Program-made: the position numbers and the translations under genes | Shown: positions 24,721 to 40,500 of the stretch, in pieces | Position numbering within the stretch: the stretch's first letter is position 1 | Layout of the letters: every line of letters starts with the position of its first letter | Notes under the pieces: generated by a model | Told to the model about the DNA's origin: nothing | The model's input: only the letters and a program-made list of their open reading frames with translations | Database searches by the model: none | Assembly: GCF_027744825.2 (NCBI RefSeq) | Contig: NC_071335.1 | Location: forward strand, 16,992,501 to 17,056,500 | Origin: Synchiropus splendidus | Lineage: Eukaryota > Chordata > Actinopteri > Syngnathiformes > Callionymidae | Length of the DNA stretch: 64,000 nucleotides | Direction of reading: 5' to 3'

Positions 24721-27700
24721 CTGTTGCTGGATGGAGGAGAGCCGAAGGGACGACGAGGAAAGGAAGAAGGTTGTAGACACGGCGGGGATGGGACGGTTAG
24801 GAGTGGGTACTGTCGTAACAGTTCACAAAATCATGGGACTTTTTGGGCTGTTGTTGACGCAAAAACCATCTCAACTGTTATATGGCACAATCTCAGATTA
24901 AACCTGGAGAACCATGACAAAATTCTAACCACATGAGATAATGTTCCACAAAGTGCTCGGGAAAATGTGGGTTGAGGAATCACATGGTTGTTGAGCTGCG
25001 AGCCGCTCTTAGATTTTGTTATCCTTGCTGCCTGTGGTTCCTATTTTCAGGGTAATTTAGCTTATATTATTATATACAATATACCAAAGGAGGTTTATGT
25101 TCAGGTGTCTTCATCCGTTCGGATGCCTACAGATGAAACAGCAGTGAAGACAGCGGATGTGTTGGGTGTGCCGCTAAGATTGCTTTGGCTTTTCCCACAC
25201 TTTTCTCAGACAGCAAACATGGCTGTGCTCATAAAAAACAAATTCCATTTTTTCCTTTTCAACACTGCGATTCCCTGGACATATGAAATTGTGTCAATCC
25301 TTAAATAAGCCATGCTGAAGGAGCAGAAACAAGGCCAGCAAAAACGTCATTTATCAAGTTGATCGACAGACTTTACAGGCCAACAAGCCATGGCAGACAG
25401 CTGAGATCCAGAGTCTGGTCCGAATTTTCCAATCAGAACTGCAATGCAAAACTAACACCACTGTTGAGGAAAACCGTTTTGAAGTTCTTAAAACAAGCCA
25501 TATAAATTCACTTGATAAGACAAGAGACTATTTGTTGCGGCATCCTTTTTGATCTGGAACAATATTGTTGTAGCTGTGATGCCAACAGTCATCGACACCT
25601 GGTCCGACTCCCTCGTGTGGCAGCCACAGTAACACCAGCAATACTAAAGAGTGACTACGAACACTTGTGGTAAAGCATGTCATATAATAAACCCAAGTAA
25701 AACAGCTTTAACTTTCGGCGCCTTTTACCGCCGCCGTAATCATCGCCGTCTCACAGGAACAGGCTTGTTATGTGTCTCAGTGGCCAGTAGCAGCGTCATT
25801 ATGTTCCTGTCACACAGTAATAAAGCAGTGGCATAAACGTAGAAGCATCTCTTGCCATGGCAGGTTCAAGTGTTCACCGGCAGCAGCAGCAGCAGGTGTG
25901 TGTGGCCCTCCATGCTGCTGTGCTTTTCAGGATTCCGCTTCTTAAATCAGCTCTTATAAAAACAGAGCTGACAGACTGTCACTGGCTGGTAGGCAGACAG
26001 AGCTATAGAGATGAGCTATGGCCGTGCTCAGAATGCCTGTTCCCACTCATCCTGTCCAAGGACCCAGATGTTATCTGTTGCTAAAAGGATCAGCGGAGGA
26101 TATTGAGGAATGGCTCCTGGGATGAGGGGGGCATCTGTGCCTGAATACCCATGGGCTGCTGTTTTGTCACTCTGACAATGTTTTAGAAAAGGCTGTGGAA
26201 GCTCAGAGAGGCTGCAGAGTTGAGGCCATATATCTCCTGCTATAACACGCGGGCGAGGAAGAGAGGGCTGAAATGACAATGAAATATTGCAGGTGCTCAC
26301 AGGAACAGAAAAAAAAAGAACAGGGTCTAAAGAGCGACGACAAAGTCTCGCGAGGAGCCTGCAGGTGCTGACAAATCCACAGATACTAACCTGTATTATA
26401 GGGCAGCGCAAAGCTGGGGTGAAGATTTGTGGCTCTCCATGAGGACGCTCGCACTTGAAGATACAAACATGGGCTTATTATCTGGCAAAAACTGTCATTC
26501 ATTCATGAGTTCCCTTTTTGTCTACAACTCTATCTAAGGACCTTTAAGTGTCACACTATCGAAATTATTTACATCCATGCTAGAACACAGGACTTTCTCT
26601 ACACATTAAAGGCAAATGCTACGGCCAGATTTCCCTCAACAGTCACCTCAACCTGCTCAATGTTCAATGCAAATTTGCTTCCCCTCTATTATATTACAAT
26701 GGCAGGGGGACTGCGAGCTCGTAAAATTTAAATAAGGTTAGCACACTCTCCGACGCTACCATCAGCCCAACCCTCGAGTGACTCCGTACTCTAGTGGTGC
26801 TTACCAGTTGGACTCTGAACAGGAAACCTCCGAGTTACAAGCCGAAAGTTTTGAAGTCTGCGACTCTTTACCACCCCCAGTGGACAATCCAAGATGGCTT
26901 CCCCAAACATTACCTTCACCGATCACATACTCCCATGTGTTATTTACATTGGTATTGGCGTTCACCAATATATCCACCAGGGGGAGCAGCCCACAGTCCA
27001 AAGTTTATGACAATGACTCCAAAACAAACATGGTGACTGTGGAAGATTATGTACCTCTAGCACAAAAGAAAAAAACAGAGGCAGTGTTGTAGGAGGCGGT
27101 GGTTGTGAGGTTGTTAAATATATCGGGACTGGATGACGGAGAATTATTATCTCTTCTTCATGTCTCATTAGAGCCGCGTACCGGATAGTAACAGCAACAC
27201 CGCCCACCATGGTTTCCGGTGGTACTGTTCTGTTTGCTCCGTAACCAACAGCTGTGTGGAATGAAGTGAATGCAGAGCATGGACAGAAGGCTCTGTTCAT
27301 ATCTGGATCCTTACATGAGCATAAATGGGCCTTTAACAAATACATTGAGCTCCTTTATTCTACCTCTTTATCTGATGGGTTTTCTAGTTGCCACAAAAGT
27401 GTGCACTTATCCGGAAGTTACTGACAAGAAAAGCGAGCTGACATTGGTAACTGGTGTTCGCTGAACTGTTCCTAGCTCCAACCTCTGACTTCCAAGGTAA
27501 ATGGAACTGAAGTAGCAAAAGTGTGTATCCACTATGGAGGGCTCTGTACAACAAAATGTATCCACGAGTCATTCTGTGCTACAGGTTAAAATGCAGATTA
27601 ATTATGACTGGGGATTCATCTGCACCTGCACATGTTTTCATTAATTCTGACTGCCCTACAAAACAAATACAATAATCAAGTATTTACACCAGAAAATTGA

Positions 27701-28259
27701 TTGAATTTGTGCTAAAAGAAAATCAGTTGGATTTCCTCCTTTTAGGTTTCAGGTTGCTTTACGGTCTCCAGTGAAAGATTTTAGTCTTGTTGAGAGAAGT
27801 GGAGTACTATGGAAAACAAGAGGTGATTTATGAGAACGGTGATTCCCAAAATTCTGACAGCTCAGCAATATTCATCCTAGTGATTCGTTTCTGTAGTTGC
27901 TGTAGTTGGAAAATGTACAACAAAGAAAATGGAAGCCATCACTTCTGATTTTCAAGCATGTGGATTTACATCTCATTTACATTGACATGGTTCGGTTTTT
28001 GAATGTAGCCATTAGCTCAGCAATGCTATCGTATGCTGGAAGTTTTTGCTCATAGTCCTCTTTCAAGCCTCGTGCTTATGCCTGGACACCTAAACTTCAT
28101 GTTGCAGATGATGTTGATGGGGAAAAGGGAAGGAAAAAAAGAAAAAAGCAAAGCAGAGGAAAGAGCCCAAAGAGTTGTCATGTGGACACGAAGGCCGAAA
28201 TATGACTTGGAGTTATTGCTGCGGCTCAGGCTGATGATATAAGAATTACAGTACATGGA

Positions 28260-28990
28260 TCATAGCTGGATCGATAGGTAGACAAAGTCATTATGGGGGC
28301 TGGAGTTCAATGCCTCCCTCGGGCTGCGAGCAGGGACAAAAGAAGAGATGAAGGGCTTATATTTATCACCGGGGCGATGTGTAACACACCAAGTGAGGCG
28401 GGGGGAACTGTGGTCATTCGTTGCTTGTTGCTCTTATTTCTAAAACTATCGGTTCAGGCAGCAATGTTTGTTTTAGGCATTTACCCCGACCTCTGACACG
28501 TCGTCCTGCTTGCACCCAGGGAAGGATGGCCGCACAAATGTGTGTTTACAGGTGAGCTTAATGTCCTGCTCCACTGCCAGTCATCAACATTTGTCCTTCT
28601 TTTCTCTCCGTCTTTGCAGCAAAAGGAAGCGGAGGGATGGGGAGCAGGAGCAGGGCAGCATCGATCCTGTGCTGGGAGAAATTAGGCATGAAATTAAAGC
28701 TCCCATCAAAGGCCAGTGCGGCCACTCTCACCTGATCCAGCACTATTTACACTCCCAGGAGATGCTGGCCATGATGATGATGATGATGTCTCCATCATAC
28801 TGTTGATAACAGGACACGGACAGAGAGACACAGAAGAGAAAAGAGGGGGTAGTGAGAGAGAGCCTCTGTCCACAGTGCCACTGACCTGCCATCAGTTATG
28901 CTGCCAGGGCTCAAGTGCAAGGTCAGCCGCGGCCTGAGCCTCCATAAATCACTGGCCTGCTGGTCAGAGTGGACCAGGTCGTCGCCTCTC
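28260..28990. promoter_or_regulatory. candidate conserved non-coding block
   Basis: Repeat-poor sequence with GCATGAAATTAAAGCTCCCA, TTATATTTATCACCGGGGCG and CTCAAGTGCAAGGTCA, mixing AT-rich core motifs with GC-rich context. The only internal oddity is a short GAT run. Enhancer status is inference; no alignment was available. Confidence 0.28.
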
Positions 28991-30299
28991 CAGGGCTGAG
29001 GAGAGAGTATTTATAGACCACAGACGGGGGAGAGGGAAGAAAAGGTCCTGCTGAAGTGTGTGGTAATTTGGTTTTGTTTTAGTTTTCAAATGTACTAATC
29101 CATCACATTAGCAATGCTGTCTGACTATGAGTGTTGATGGACGGCAGGGGGCGCCAATTACAAACGTTCATCTCATGTGCAGGATTCCTCAGTCCTCAGG
29201 TTGGAGGTCAACTTAATTCAACGTCATCTTTTCGATGTCGCAACACAGTTGAAAATAAACTGGACACAATAGAGCCCCCTGCGTTTCAAGTAGACTTGAG
29301 AGCCTTTAACCATTTTTTTTTTCATTTACATTTTTAAGCTTAATTTCTCAGGATGGACCTGGTGTGACCTTCTTGGAAACAAAAATGGCATCGCCTGGAG
29401 GCACTGAAAGGGCATGGAGTGGAGCAACATATTAACTTCAGTCTGCCTCCAACACAGCTCTCTGTGGCTCCATTCTTGTGATAGCTGTAGAAATCAGGAT
29501 TACAAATCCGCCTCTAACCCCTTATTTTTCGTATCACTGGCACCAAACACAACAGCATTTTTTTATTTCAACGACTAAATGGAGATGCATCTTTATATCC
29601 CTGGTGTGACCTTGTTCACAGTGAGCCATAAGTTTTGAGAAAAAACATTTTGTGTCATCAGGATTTTACATTTAAGCCAATTTTACATTTGAAGCCAATT
29701 TTCCCCAGAAACACCGACTTTACTCAGTCAGGTCCAACCGGAGGCTAACTAGAGACACTAGTTCCGTCCCTCTGCAAACGAAGGAGAAGCTAATCCGAGT
29801 CTCCTCACTAGACTTCAAAAAACAGTTAAACAATTACATCACTATGTGAAGCGCTACTTTCTTTTGTGAGCGACATAACTCAAAAATTTGGCGCTGATTC
29901 AGATCGCTATACGAATCCAGCAATTATTTTTGAAAAACAGTTGACGATGACTGAAAAAAACCACATCACATAGGTGTTGTGGACTCTTGTTCCTGCCAGA
30001 TACAGCTGGCAACAAATGTCAACAAATGTCTCCAACACACAAGATGGTCCAAGAATGTCTCAGAGCAACACACACAAAAGCTACAAGTGCCATGTCTCAT
30101 AGTGTTTTTGGGATTTGGAAGGCTTGCTTCTCAAAGTTTTGTTGTGCTGCACTGACTTGCTTAAACAGACTTGAGACATGTTTATTGTGCTAATATTTAG
30201 TTCTCGGGAGTCATATTAAAGTAAGACAGGTTGTATGAGCAGAAGAAAACAGAACCATAACTTCTCAGCTAGCAGCAAGTTTTAATAGATGACAGCACA

Positions 30300-30590
30300 T
30301 GTCAGGTGTTTAGGAGACAAAGTCAGAGAGGCTAGATGGAGATGGTTTGGACATGTACAGCGGAGAGAGAGCCAGTACATTGGTAGGAAGATGTTGAGGT
30401 TGGAACTGCCAGGCAGAAGGTGGAGATGAAGGCCAAAGAGGAGATTTATGGAGGTGATGAAGGAGGACAGGAGGTTTGTAGGTTTGAGAGAAGAGGAAGG
30501 ACAGGGGGAGATGGAGGAAGATGATCCGCTGTGGCCACCCCTGAAGGGAGAAGCCGAAAGAGAAAGAAGAAGAGGAGGAGAAAGGTCAAG
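30300..30590 (+). mobile_element. LINE reverse-transcriptase C-terminal fragment (RTE-like), dead
   Basis: The plus strand reads ARWRWFGHVQRRESQYIGRK, then MLRLELPGRRW, a stop codon, and RPKRRFMEVMKEDRRFVG, the C-terminal tail common to fish LINE proteins. It ends in GAAAGAGAAAGAAGAAGAGG. It is the inverted, better-preserved counterpart of the copy at 6815-7115. At least one in-frame stop shows it is dead, and no upstream polymerase domain is present. Confidence 0.65.
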
Positions 30591-31039
30591 GATTTGCTTC
30601 TGCTTCACTTTAAAGTTGGTTTTGGTGGTGTGACTCTTCAATCCAGGGTTTATTTTGGTGAATTTCTAGGTTTGTGGTGCCTCAACATGGAACAGCTACG
30701 ATAAAATGCTTGGCCATGTTCACAGGGTCTGTTTCCCAATGAACAACCAGGAAGATAAATAGACATTTCTACAAATGATTGACAGCATTTTGGAAGGGAA
30801 CCTGTCGCCACATTCAGCCATGTTCACAAATTGGTTAAAATTATTTTCTGGTGTTGCATCGAGCTCATGGATCACAGTAGAGATTAGTGCGTTTTCAGCA
30901 CTGATGACTGATGAGGGCAGTTAAGGAAGGAACCAAACTGTAGCTTTGACAAATTTCCTGAACCTCACTGTGTTATTACGTGTCCGAAGCCGCTCTTTAG
31001 CTGCACATGTTGACCCCCGTCTCCTGTTACACCCAAATA

Positions 31040-31380
31040 CCTCTAGTCGGGACATGAAGGTCAGCGTGGTGAGATAGCAGAGGTGTTTGATCGATAAGCG
31101 CCACCCTCACACTGACAGCTCCTGTCAAGTGTCCAGCAGGAGTCATATCAAATGGATCAAGCCTCCGACACCCCCGCCCACGCAGCAAGCCCCCCACTTT
31201 GAAGGAGAGCTGTCACTTAACTGCCACTGTCACATACCAGTCAGGTGCTTTCAACGCACTGATAACGTGCCGGGAATTTCACCAGGACTGTTAACCTCAC
31301 GGTCAGGGGAAGGAGTGCGTGCGTGGGGAGCTGCTGAAAGCTTTCAAACGCTGTGACCCAAATATTTCATCATTTATTTC
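31040..31380. promoter_or_regulatory. candidate conserved non-coding element
   Basis: A compact balanced block with GATCGATAAGCGCC, CTGTCAAGTGTCC and a second CTGTCACTTAACTGCC and GCACTGATAACGTGCC. The paired TGTCA/CACTT-type sites resemble T-box or NKX/MEIS half-sites. No coding potential with splice signals was found. Inference only. Confidence 0.25.
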
Positions 31381-35513
<4,133 letters not shown>

Positions 35514-36264
35514 CGACTGGTAGAGAGATTTGTTTTACTGCTGCTGGAAAACAAATATCTGGTGATTCATGTTCAAGTAAAATTAGGAAAATAATAATAT
35601 TTAATAATGCTTAAATACAGAGGGAACACTCTGCAAAACAAGCCTCATTTCAATTAAAAGGTCCCAATTATGCACTAATTTTATGGTTAAAGCTTCAGTA
35701 AGCCAGGAGCAGTAAACGCAGTCCTGCAGTTCATCTGGACACTAACTACTGCGTACAGCTCACAGAGCACAAGTCCATGAGATCACAAACTCACTCAGGG
35801 TCTGGTGCTGCACTCTGATTTTTCCAGTCTCATTAGACGGCTGCAGAATTAGAAATGTTGCCATGTAAAGCAGAACAAAATGTGTGAGCAAACTGTAAAA
35901 TAATAGAGTGCTGTACAACAAATTGTGATCTTTCAAAACCACAGTCTGGACTACGAGAAGCGCAAACTTGAAAATGTTATTTTAAAACCGGGATGTTTTG
36001 TTCCTCCATCCATCAGGTCACTGGAAAGTGGCGACCGAGATCCCCTTCATACATTCTCACATCAACGTATTTTGCGATCGTGTGTGAAAGATATGAATTG
36101 AAGAAGTGTGTAAATGCACTCGCAAAATGCTTCAGCATCCACACTCAAACGCAACCGACGAAGATCATATCTGGATCGGATGCACCAGATGTGTAATAGC
36201 GTACAATTAAATTAAATAAACAACCCTACATTAGCTTCAAGAAAAATAAAACATTTTAATAGCT

Positions 36265-36334
36265 GTCTGCCATTACTCGAACTCGTGACCATGAGGTCCA
36301 AAGGCCCATGTGCTAACACTGCGCTACAGTGGCC
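36265..36334 (-). pseudogene. tRNA-like relic (degenerate tRNA pseudogene or SINE head)
   Basis: The minus strand begins GGCCACTGTAGCGCAGTGTT, which matches the 5' half of a tRNA: a 7-nt acceptor strand, then TAGCGCAGT as in an A box. It continues with an anticodon-arm candidate whose loop reads CTTTGGA and ends in GAGTTCGAG, which is B-box-like (GGTTCGANTCC). Five of seven acceptor pairs form against AATGGCA. The 3' half of the T arm appears shortened and the anticodon stem has a mismatch, so it is unlikely to be a working tRNA. It may be the head of an old tRNA-derived SINE. Confidence 0.5.
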
Positions 36335-36557
36335 ATCCATATTGTCTTAGTCAAATGACAGATTTGTTTCAGTGATTCAGTCGTATGCTGTGTTTCATAA
36401 ACAGTGTTTCCTCCAGTGAGCTGATCATGTGAGCGACAGGACCAGTAGAGATCAATGGGGGAAATATTCAGAACATTCTTAAATCCAAATATACTTATAG
36501 ATACTCACTAGAGTGCGATGATTTCTAAGTTTGCTACCCTAAAAGCAATATATAACA

Positions 36558-36752
36558 GTTATGGATGTCAATAAATTACATTTTTTAATCTCAATTAATC
36601 GCACTAGAGCTGAGTTTTTTAATCTGTCTTTTTTATCTGAGGTCATCAGAATGTTACTGACAAATGTTTGCATGAGCAAAGCGTTAATGAGTTAACTCAG
36701 CTCTAGTGCGATTAATTGAGACTCAGATTTTAATCTATTGACAGCCCTAAAA
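36558..36752. mobile_element. palindromic MITE, hAT-like
   Basis: A perfect 25-bp inverted repeat, CTCAATTAATCGCACTAGAG plus CTGAG at 36590-36614, is matched by its exact reverse complement at 36696-36720. Outside it the arms continue imperfectly to GGATGTCAATAAATTA on the left and AATCTATTGACAGCCCTA on the right, giving arms of about 55 bp around an 80-bp core. The TAGGGCTGTCAAT-type terminus is frequent in fish hAT-derived MITEs. The family is from memory. No target-site duplication could be assigned with certainty. Confidence 0.7.
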
Positions 36753-37262
36753 TACTAGATAATTTCAGTCCCACTTGAAGCATACGCCTCGTTCATCTCA
36801 TTTCATCTGGAAGAAAACAGAGCAGAGAGTAAAAGAATTAGTATAATTTCTACTCCTTTTCATGTGTTCTCATTTCCCAGAAAGAGTGTCAGATTCACGT
36901 GTTTTTTAATGATGCAAGTGAAGATTTCTATTTGTTCATCCATTCTGGAGTTATTCGGTGGATGAATGGACAAACAAACAAAGACGGCTACTGCATAACT
37001 TCTGCCACACTCTGAGGGTTAGGCTTAGGCTAGTGTTGGCCTTATTAGGGCCGTGCATCTGTCCAGAGGTCTTTACAGACTTGTTGGTCAGATAGGCAAC
37101 GCATGGGCTCAGGTTTTTTAGGGTTACCTGGGATTAGGTCTCTAAACATCAACCTGTCTTTATGTGCACTATGTGCATAGCCTCTGTTAAAAAAAGAGCA
37201 TTTTGCATTTAATATTTTACATTTCATATTAAATGTTGGTTGTTTATGGAGCATGTTTAGTT

Positions 37263-37316
37263 ACAAACAAAATTTATTTTTGGGATTTACAAAGTTTTTT
37301 CTGATTCTGATTCTGT
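37263..37316 (-). repeat. short LINE/SINE-tail-like fragment
   Basis: The minus strand reads CAGAATCAGAATCAGAAAAA followed by TTTGTAAATCCC, a clipped version of the AATCAGAATCAG retroposon tail seen elsewhere in the window. Confidence 0.35.
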
Positions 37317-37477
37317 TAGTATGTTGTAACCTGAATACATGCTAATGTAACATATAATCTAACATGGCTGTCAAAATTATCTGATCTTATCATCATAATA
37401 TATTAGGAAAATCTTAGTTCTTCTGTATTAAAAGTACGAAGCAAAGAGTGGACAATGTCAGCAATTAAAAAAAAAAA

Positions 37478-37480
<3 letters not shown>

Positions 37481-37553
<73 letters not shown>
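37481..37553. repeat. (TA)n microsatellite flanked by poly-A and poly-T
   Basis: About 36 TA units lie between an A11 run (37468-37478) and a T11 run, followed by another short TA run near 37580. The A-TA-T arrangement is nearly palindromic and could fold. Confidence 0.95.
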
Positions 37554-37556
<3 letters not shown>

Positions 37557-37599
37557 TTTTTTTTTGTTTTTGTTTTTTAATATATATATACCTGTTCCA

Positions 37600-40500
37600 T
37601 GCCAAACTATCAGAGTCAAATCATTAAAATACACTTGACAATTCTGAAACTTGCAGCTTCCACAGACGCCGTTATTCTGTTGTTCCTCGTTGCAACAGTT
37701 GAGTTCAGTTCAACGATGATGAATCTCACTTCCAATGGAGAAATTTCCAGCCGTCTATCGCTGTCCAACACAAATACATCAACTGAGGCGGGCGCCGCTG
37801 TATAATTTCCAGCAAAGAATTCTTATCATGACTGTTTCGGAGATTCGCACCAAGAATTTAAAATAAGGGGGAAACACACCCCTGAGGGAAATTAATCTGA
37901 TGATGCATAAGGAACATTTCACTTAGCTCCAACAATTCCAGACTCCCTCCCTGGTCATTGAGAAGGCTACACTGAAACGGACAGGAACTCAGTGATTCCA
38001 CATCCAGAAAATGTCCCTGGAAGCTCAGAAAAAAGTAACCTAGCACAGTTATAAAAGCTGGAATAGAAGTTGGTAGTTGGAAGTTATTGGTCATCACTGT
38101 GGAGAACCATGGCCTCAGAACTACATTTGCAGAGGCCTGTCACAGACACTTCACACTTTGGTTGGAATATAATCCCAAATGGTGAGTCTATCTGACCAAG
38201 AACTACTGTGCAGATGTATTGTATTATACTGCCATGAAAGTTAACAATACCCCAAGTACAGAATGTTTCAACATTTTCTTTGCAAACTTTGTGAAAATGT
38301 GCATAAATAAAATGTAACTTTATGACAGTTTCCATTTGTTATTTGCGATTATTGACGAGAGAGTGCGCCATGAGATGACGTCATCAGAAAGCATCTCTTT
38401 GCCACTGAACAAACATCACGCTCGGCTGTTCGACCAGTCGACTGCAGAAAAGTTTTAGATTATTCATTCTCCACAAACATATCTCACTTTATCATCCACC
38501 ACCATTTTTTGGACCACAATGTATATGTTCAACGTGGTATCCAGTCGAGTCGTCATTTATCCGCAAAACCTGTTTCCATAGCAAAACATCACAATGTTCT
38601 TCTATTGACAAACTGACGAAGCCACCACTTTTTCAATTTCTATTGTTTCCATTTATTTATTTTCAATATTAATGAAAACTGGAATAAGAATAGGTGGATG
38701 GAACTTCATTGGCGTCCAGTTACATCCATTGGTAACGTCACCTGAAGGAGGATTTTTAAGTTGGAAAGTCAAAGAATCCAGACCAATCCAGAATAGCTTC
38801 CGCGTACGTAGATAGGAAGGAGAAGTTTTGAATCAATGACAAACACATTCTGCAAAATTGTGTTTCCTCTTCATCTGGCAGGGATTTTAGTTGCAAGCGA
38901 AGCACAAATTTATCAAGAAGCTGCTTACACCCACACAAGGGACGCGTGAAAATAGCTTTCATCTACCTCACTATCTTCTTCCCACTTCCGAGGTAACTGG
39001 AACGCAGCAATAATCTACCAGCCCAGAATGTGCTTCACAGTCAAGGGCCTGGTGACCTGCCGCTCATGCTAGCAAGAGCATTAGGACAACTACGGCATTC
39101 TGTCTTCGCTTCCGATGGAACCAGCGGTCAGCTAGCATCTCATTTCCTTTCTTTTCTTAAGTTCGGCTATTGAAATTATAACCCTCCCAGCCACTTTTTG
39201 GTAAACTTGCAAACAAACATGCAGTTTGACATTGTATACCAGCGATAGGAAGCTTCGTCCCTTAGAGAGAAAAAGCAAAGAAAACAGGAGGGAATAAAGA
39301 TAAATGACCCAGTTGAAGACAGGAAGTACGAAAGGGTTGCCGCTGAAAAAGTGAAACTTATAATGAGAGGTGCCAGAGAAAGATTGGGAATGCGAAAATA
39401 ACGATAGAGCGAAGGAACATAAGAGCGAAAGAAAGAGCAAGACACAGTGAGGTTTGATTCCCGAAGGGGTGGTGAATTCCTTTTTCTTTCGCTCTGTGTT
39501 TTTCATGCTTCTCTCACTCCCAGGTCTACACAGCTGTTTCAGAGCCGGGGGCTTCTCTCTCCAGAGCCCAGATGAAAGAGCCGCCCAGAGCGGCCCTGCA
39601 GGTACTTCTGGTAAAGCCATTTCTCTTGCTGTCCACTGCCCAGCGCATGAAATGAAAAAGGCAGAAAGGGAAAGAGCAGGGGAGAGGAGGGAGGGTAGAA
39701 GGGCGAGTAGGGAGAAGAGGAGGCTTCGACCAGACCATTTGGTAAAAGACAAAGTCAAAGAAGAGAAACATACCTGAACTCACCCTGCACTGACCCCGCT
39801 CGTACCCCCCAGCCTCCGTACCAGGAATGATGTCTGCTTTTATTGACTTTGTTAAAGCGTTTTCAATGCTACTTCCTATGTGTTTACAAGACAGTAAATC
39901 ACAGTCCATTCTGGGTGGGGGGTTACAGGTTGCAATCCAGAGGCCAAGAAACTGCACAGTAAGGAAGAAAACATCAGTGGAGCCCAGGCACGACATCCTA
40001 GCAGGCATCCGTGAGGTAACGCGCACATGGAGCTGATGTCTTCATTTGATTCTGTCCGAACAAGATGAGATTAGCAAGTTACAACTCTGTTTCTCGAATT
40101 AAGAGGCGACCCCAAAAAAAGGACTAGCAAACCAGAACTACAGCTGGTGTCATCACACAAGAGTTTTATTGAACAACCGTAGTGAAAAAAACACTTACAC
40201 TTTACAGTTCATCAGCATTTTGGAGGTGTCACTCAAGGTTTGTCCTTTTGTCCAGTCAGAAGCTCAGGCCATTTAATGGACTTGAACGCCAAATGTGGCA
40301 ATTTTCTCCGGCCACTGCACACACTTGTAAACCACCACACAAACACACACAGCGACCAAATTGCTGTGTGACTACGACATAGCCACACGACCGGCATTCC
40401 TCGCGGCTGGGGATTACCTCACTGCCATGGCACAGCACAGGACTGTTAAGCACTTTCCAGCTCTTCAGAGTGATGAGGTCAATGTTTGAGCCTTCTCAAC

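Larger units (their letters stand above)
22510..30290. other. gene desert, left part
   Basis: No gene was recognised. AT-rich stretches, such as 22900-23330 with a TAATAATATTTTTATT run near 23165-23205, alternate with balanced, repeat-poor stretches at 23690-24720 and 28260-28990, which are listed separately. The open frames are short and lack homology. A GATGATGATG run near 28770 is a small simple repeat. Confidence 0.55.

Noticed and set aside
38370..38390. TGACGTCA palindromes here, near 56517 and near 63038 as CREB sites
   Set aside because: An 8-bp palindrome occurring three times in 64 kb, away from any mapped start site, is not enough to call a regulatory site.
39132..39758. 208-codon minus-strand open frame rich in Leu, Ser and Phe
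   Set aside because: Low-complexity composition, no known motif, and the opposite strand is open as well (39454-39777). A signal-peptide look at its start is what any Leu/Ser-rich frame gives.
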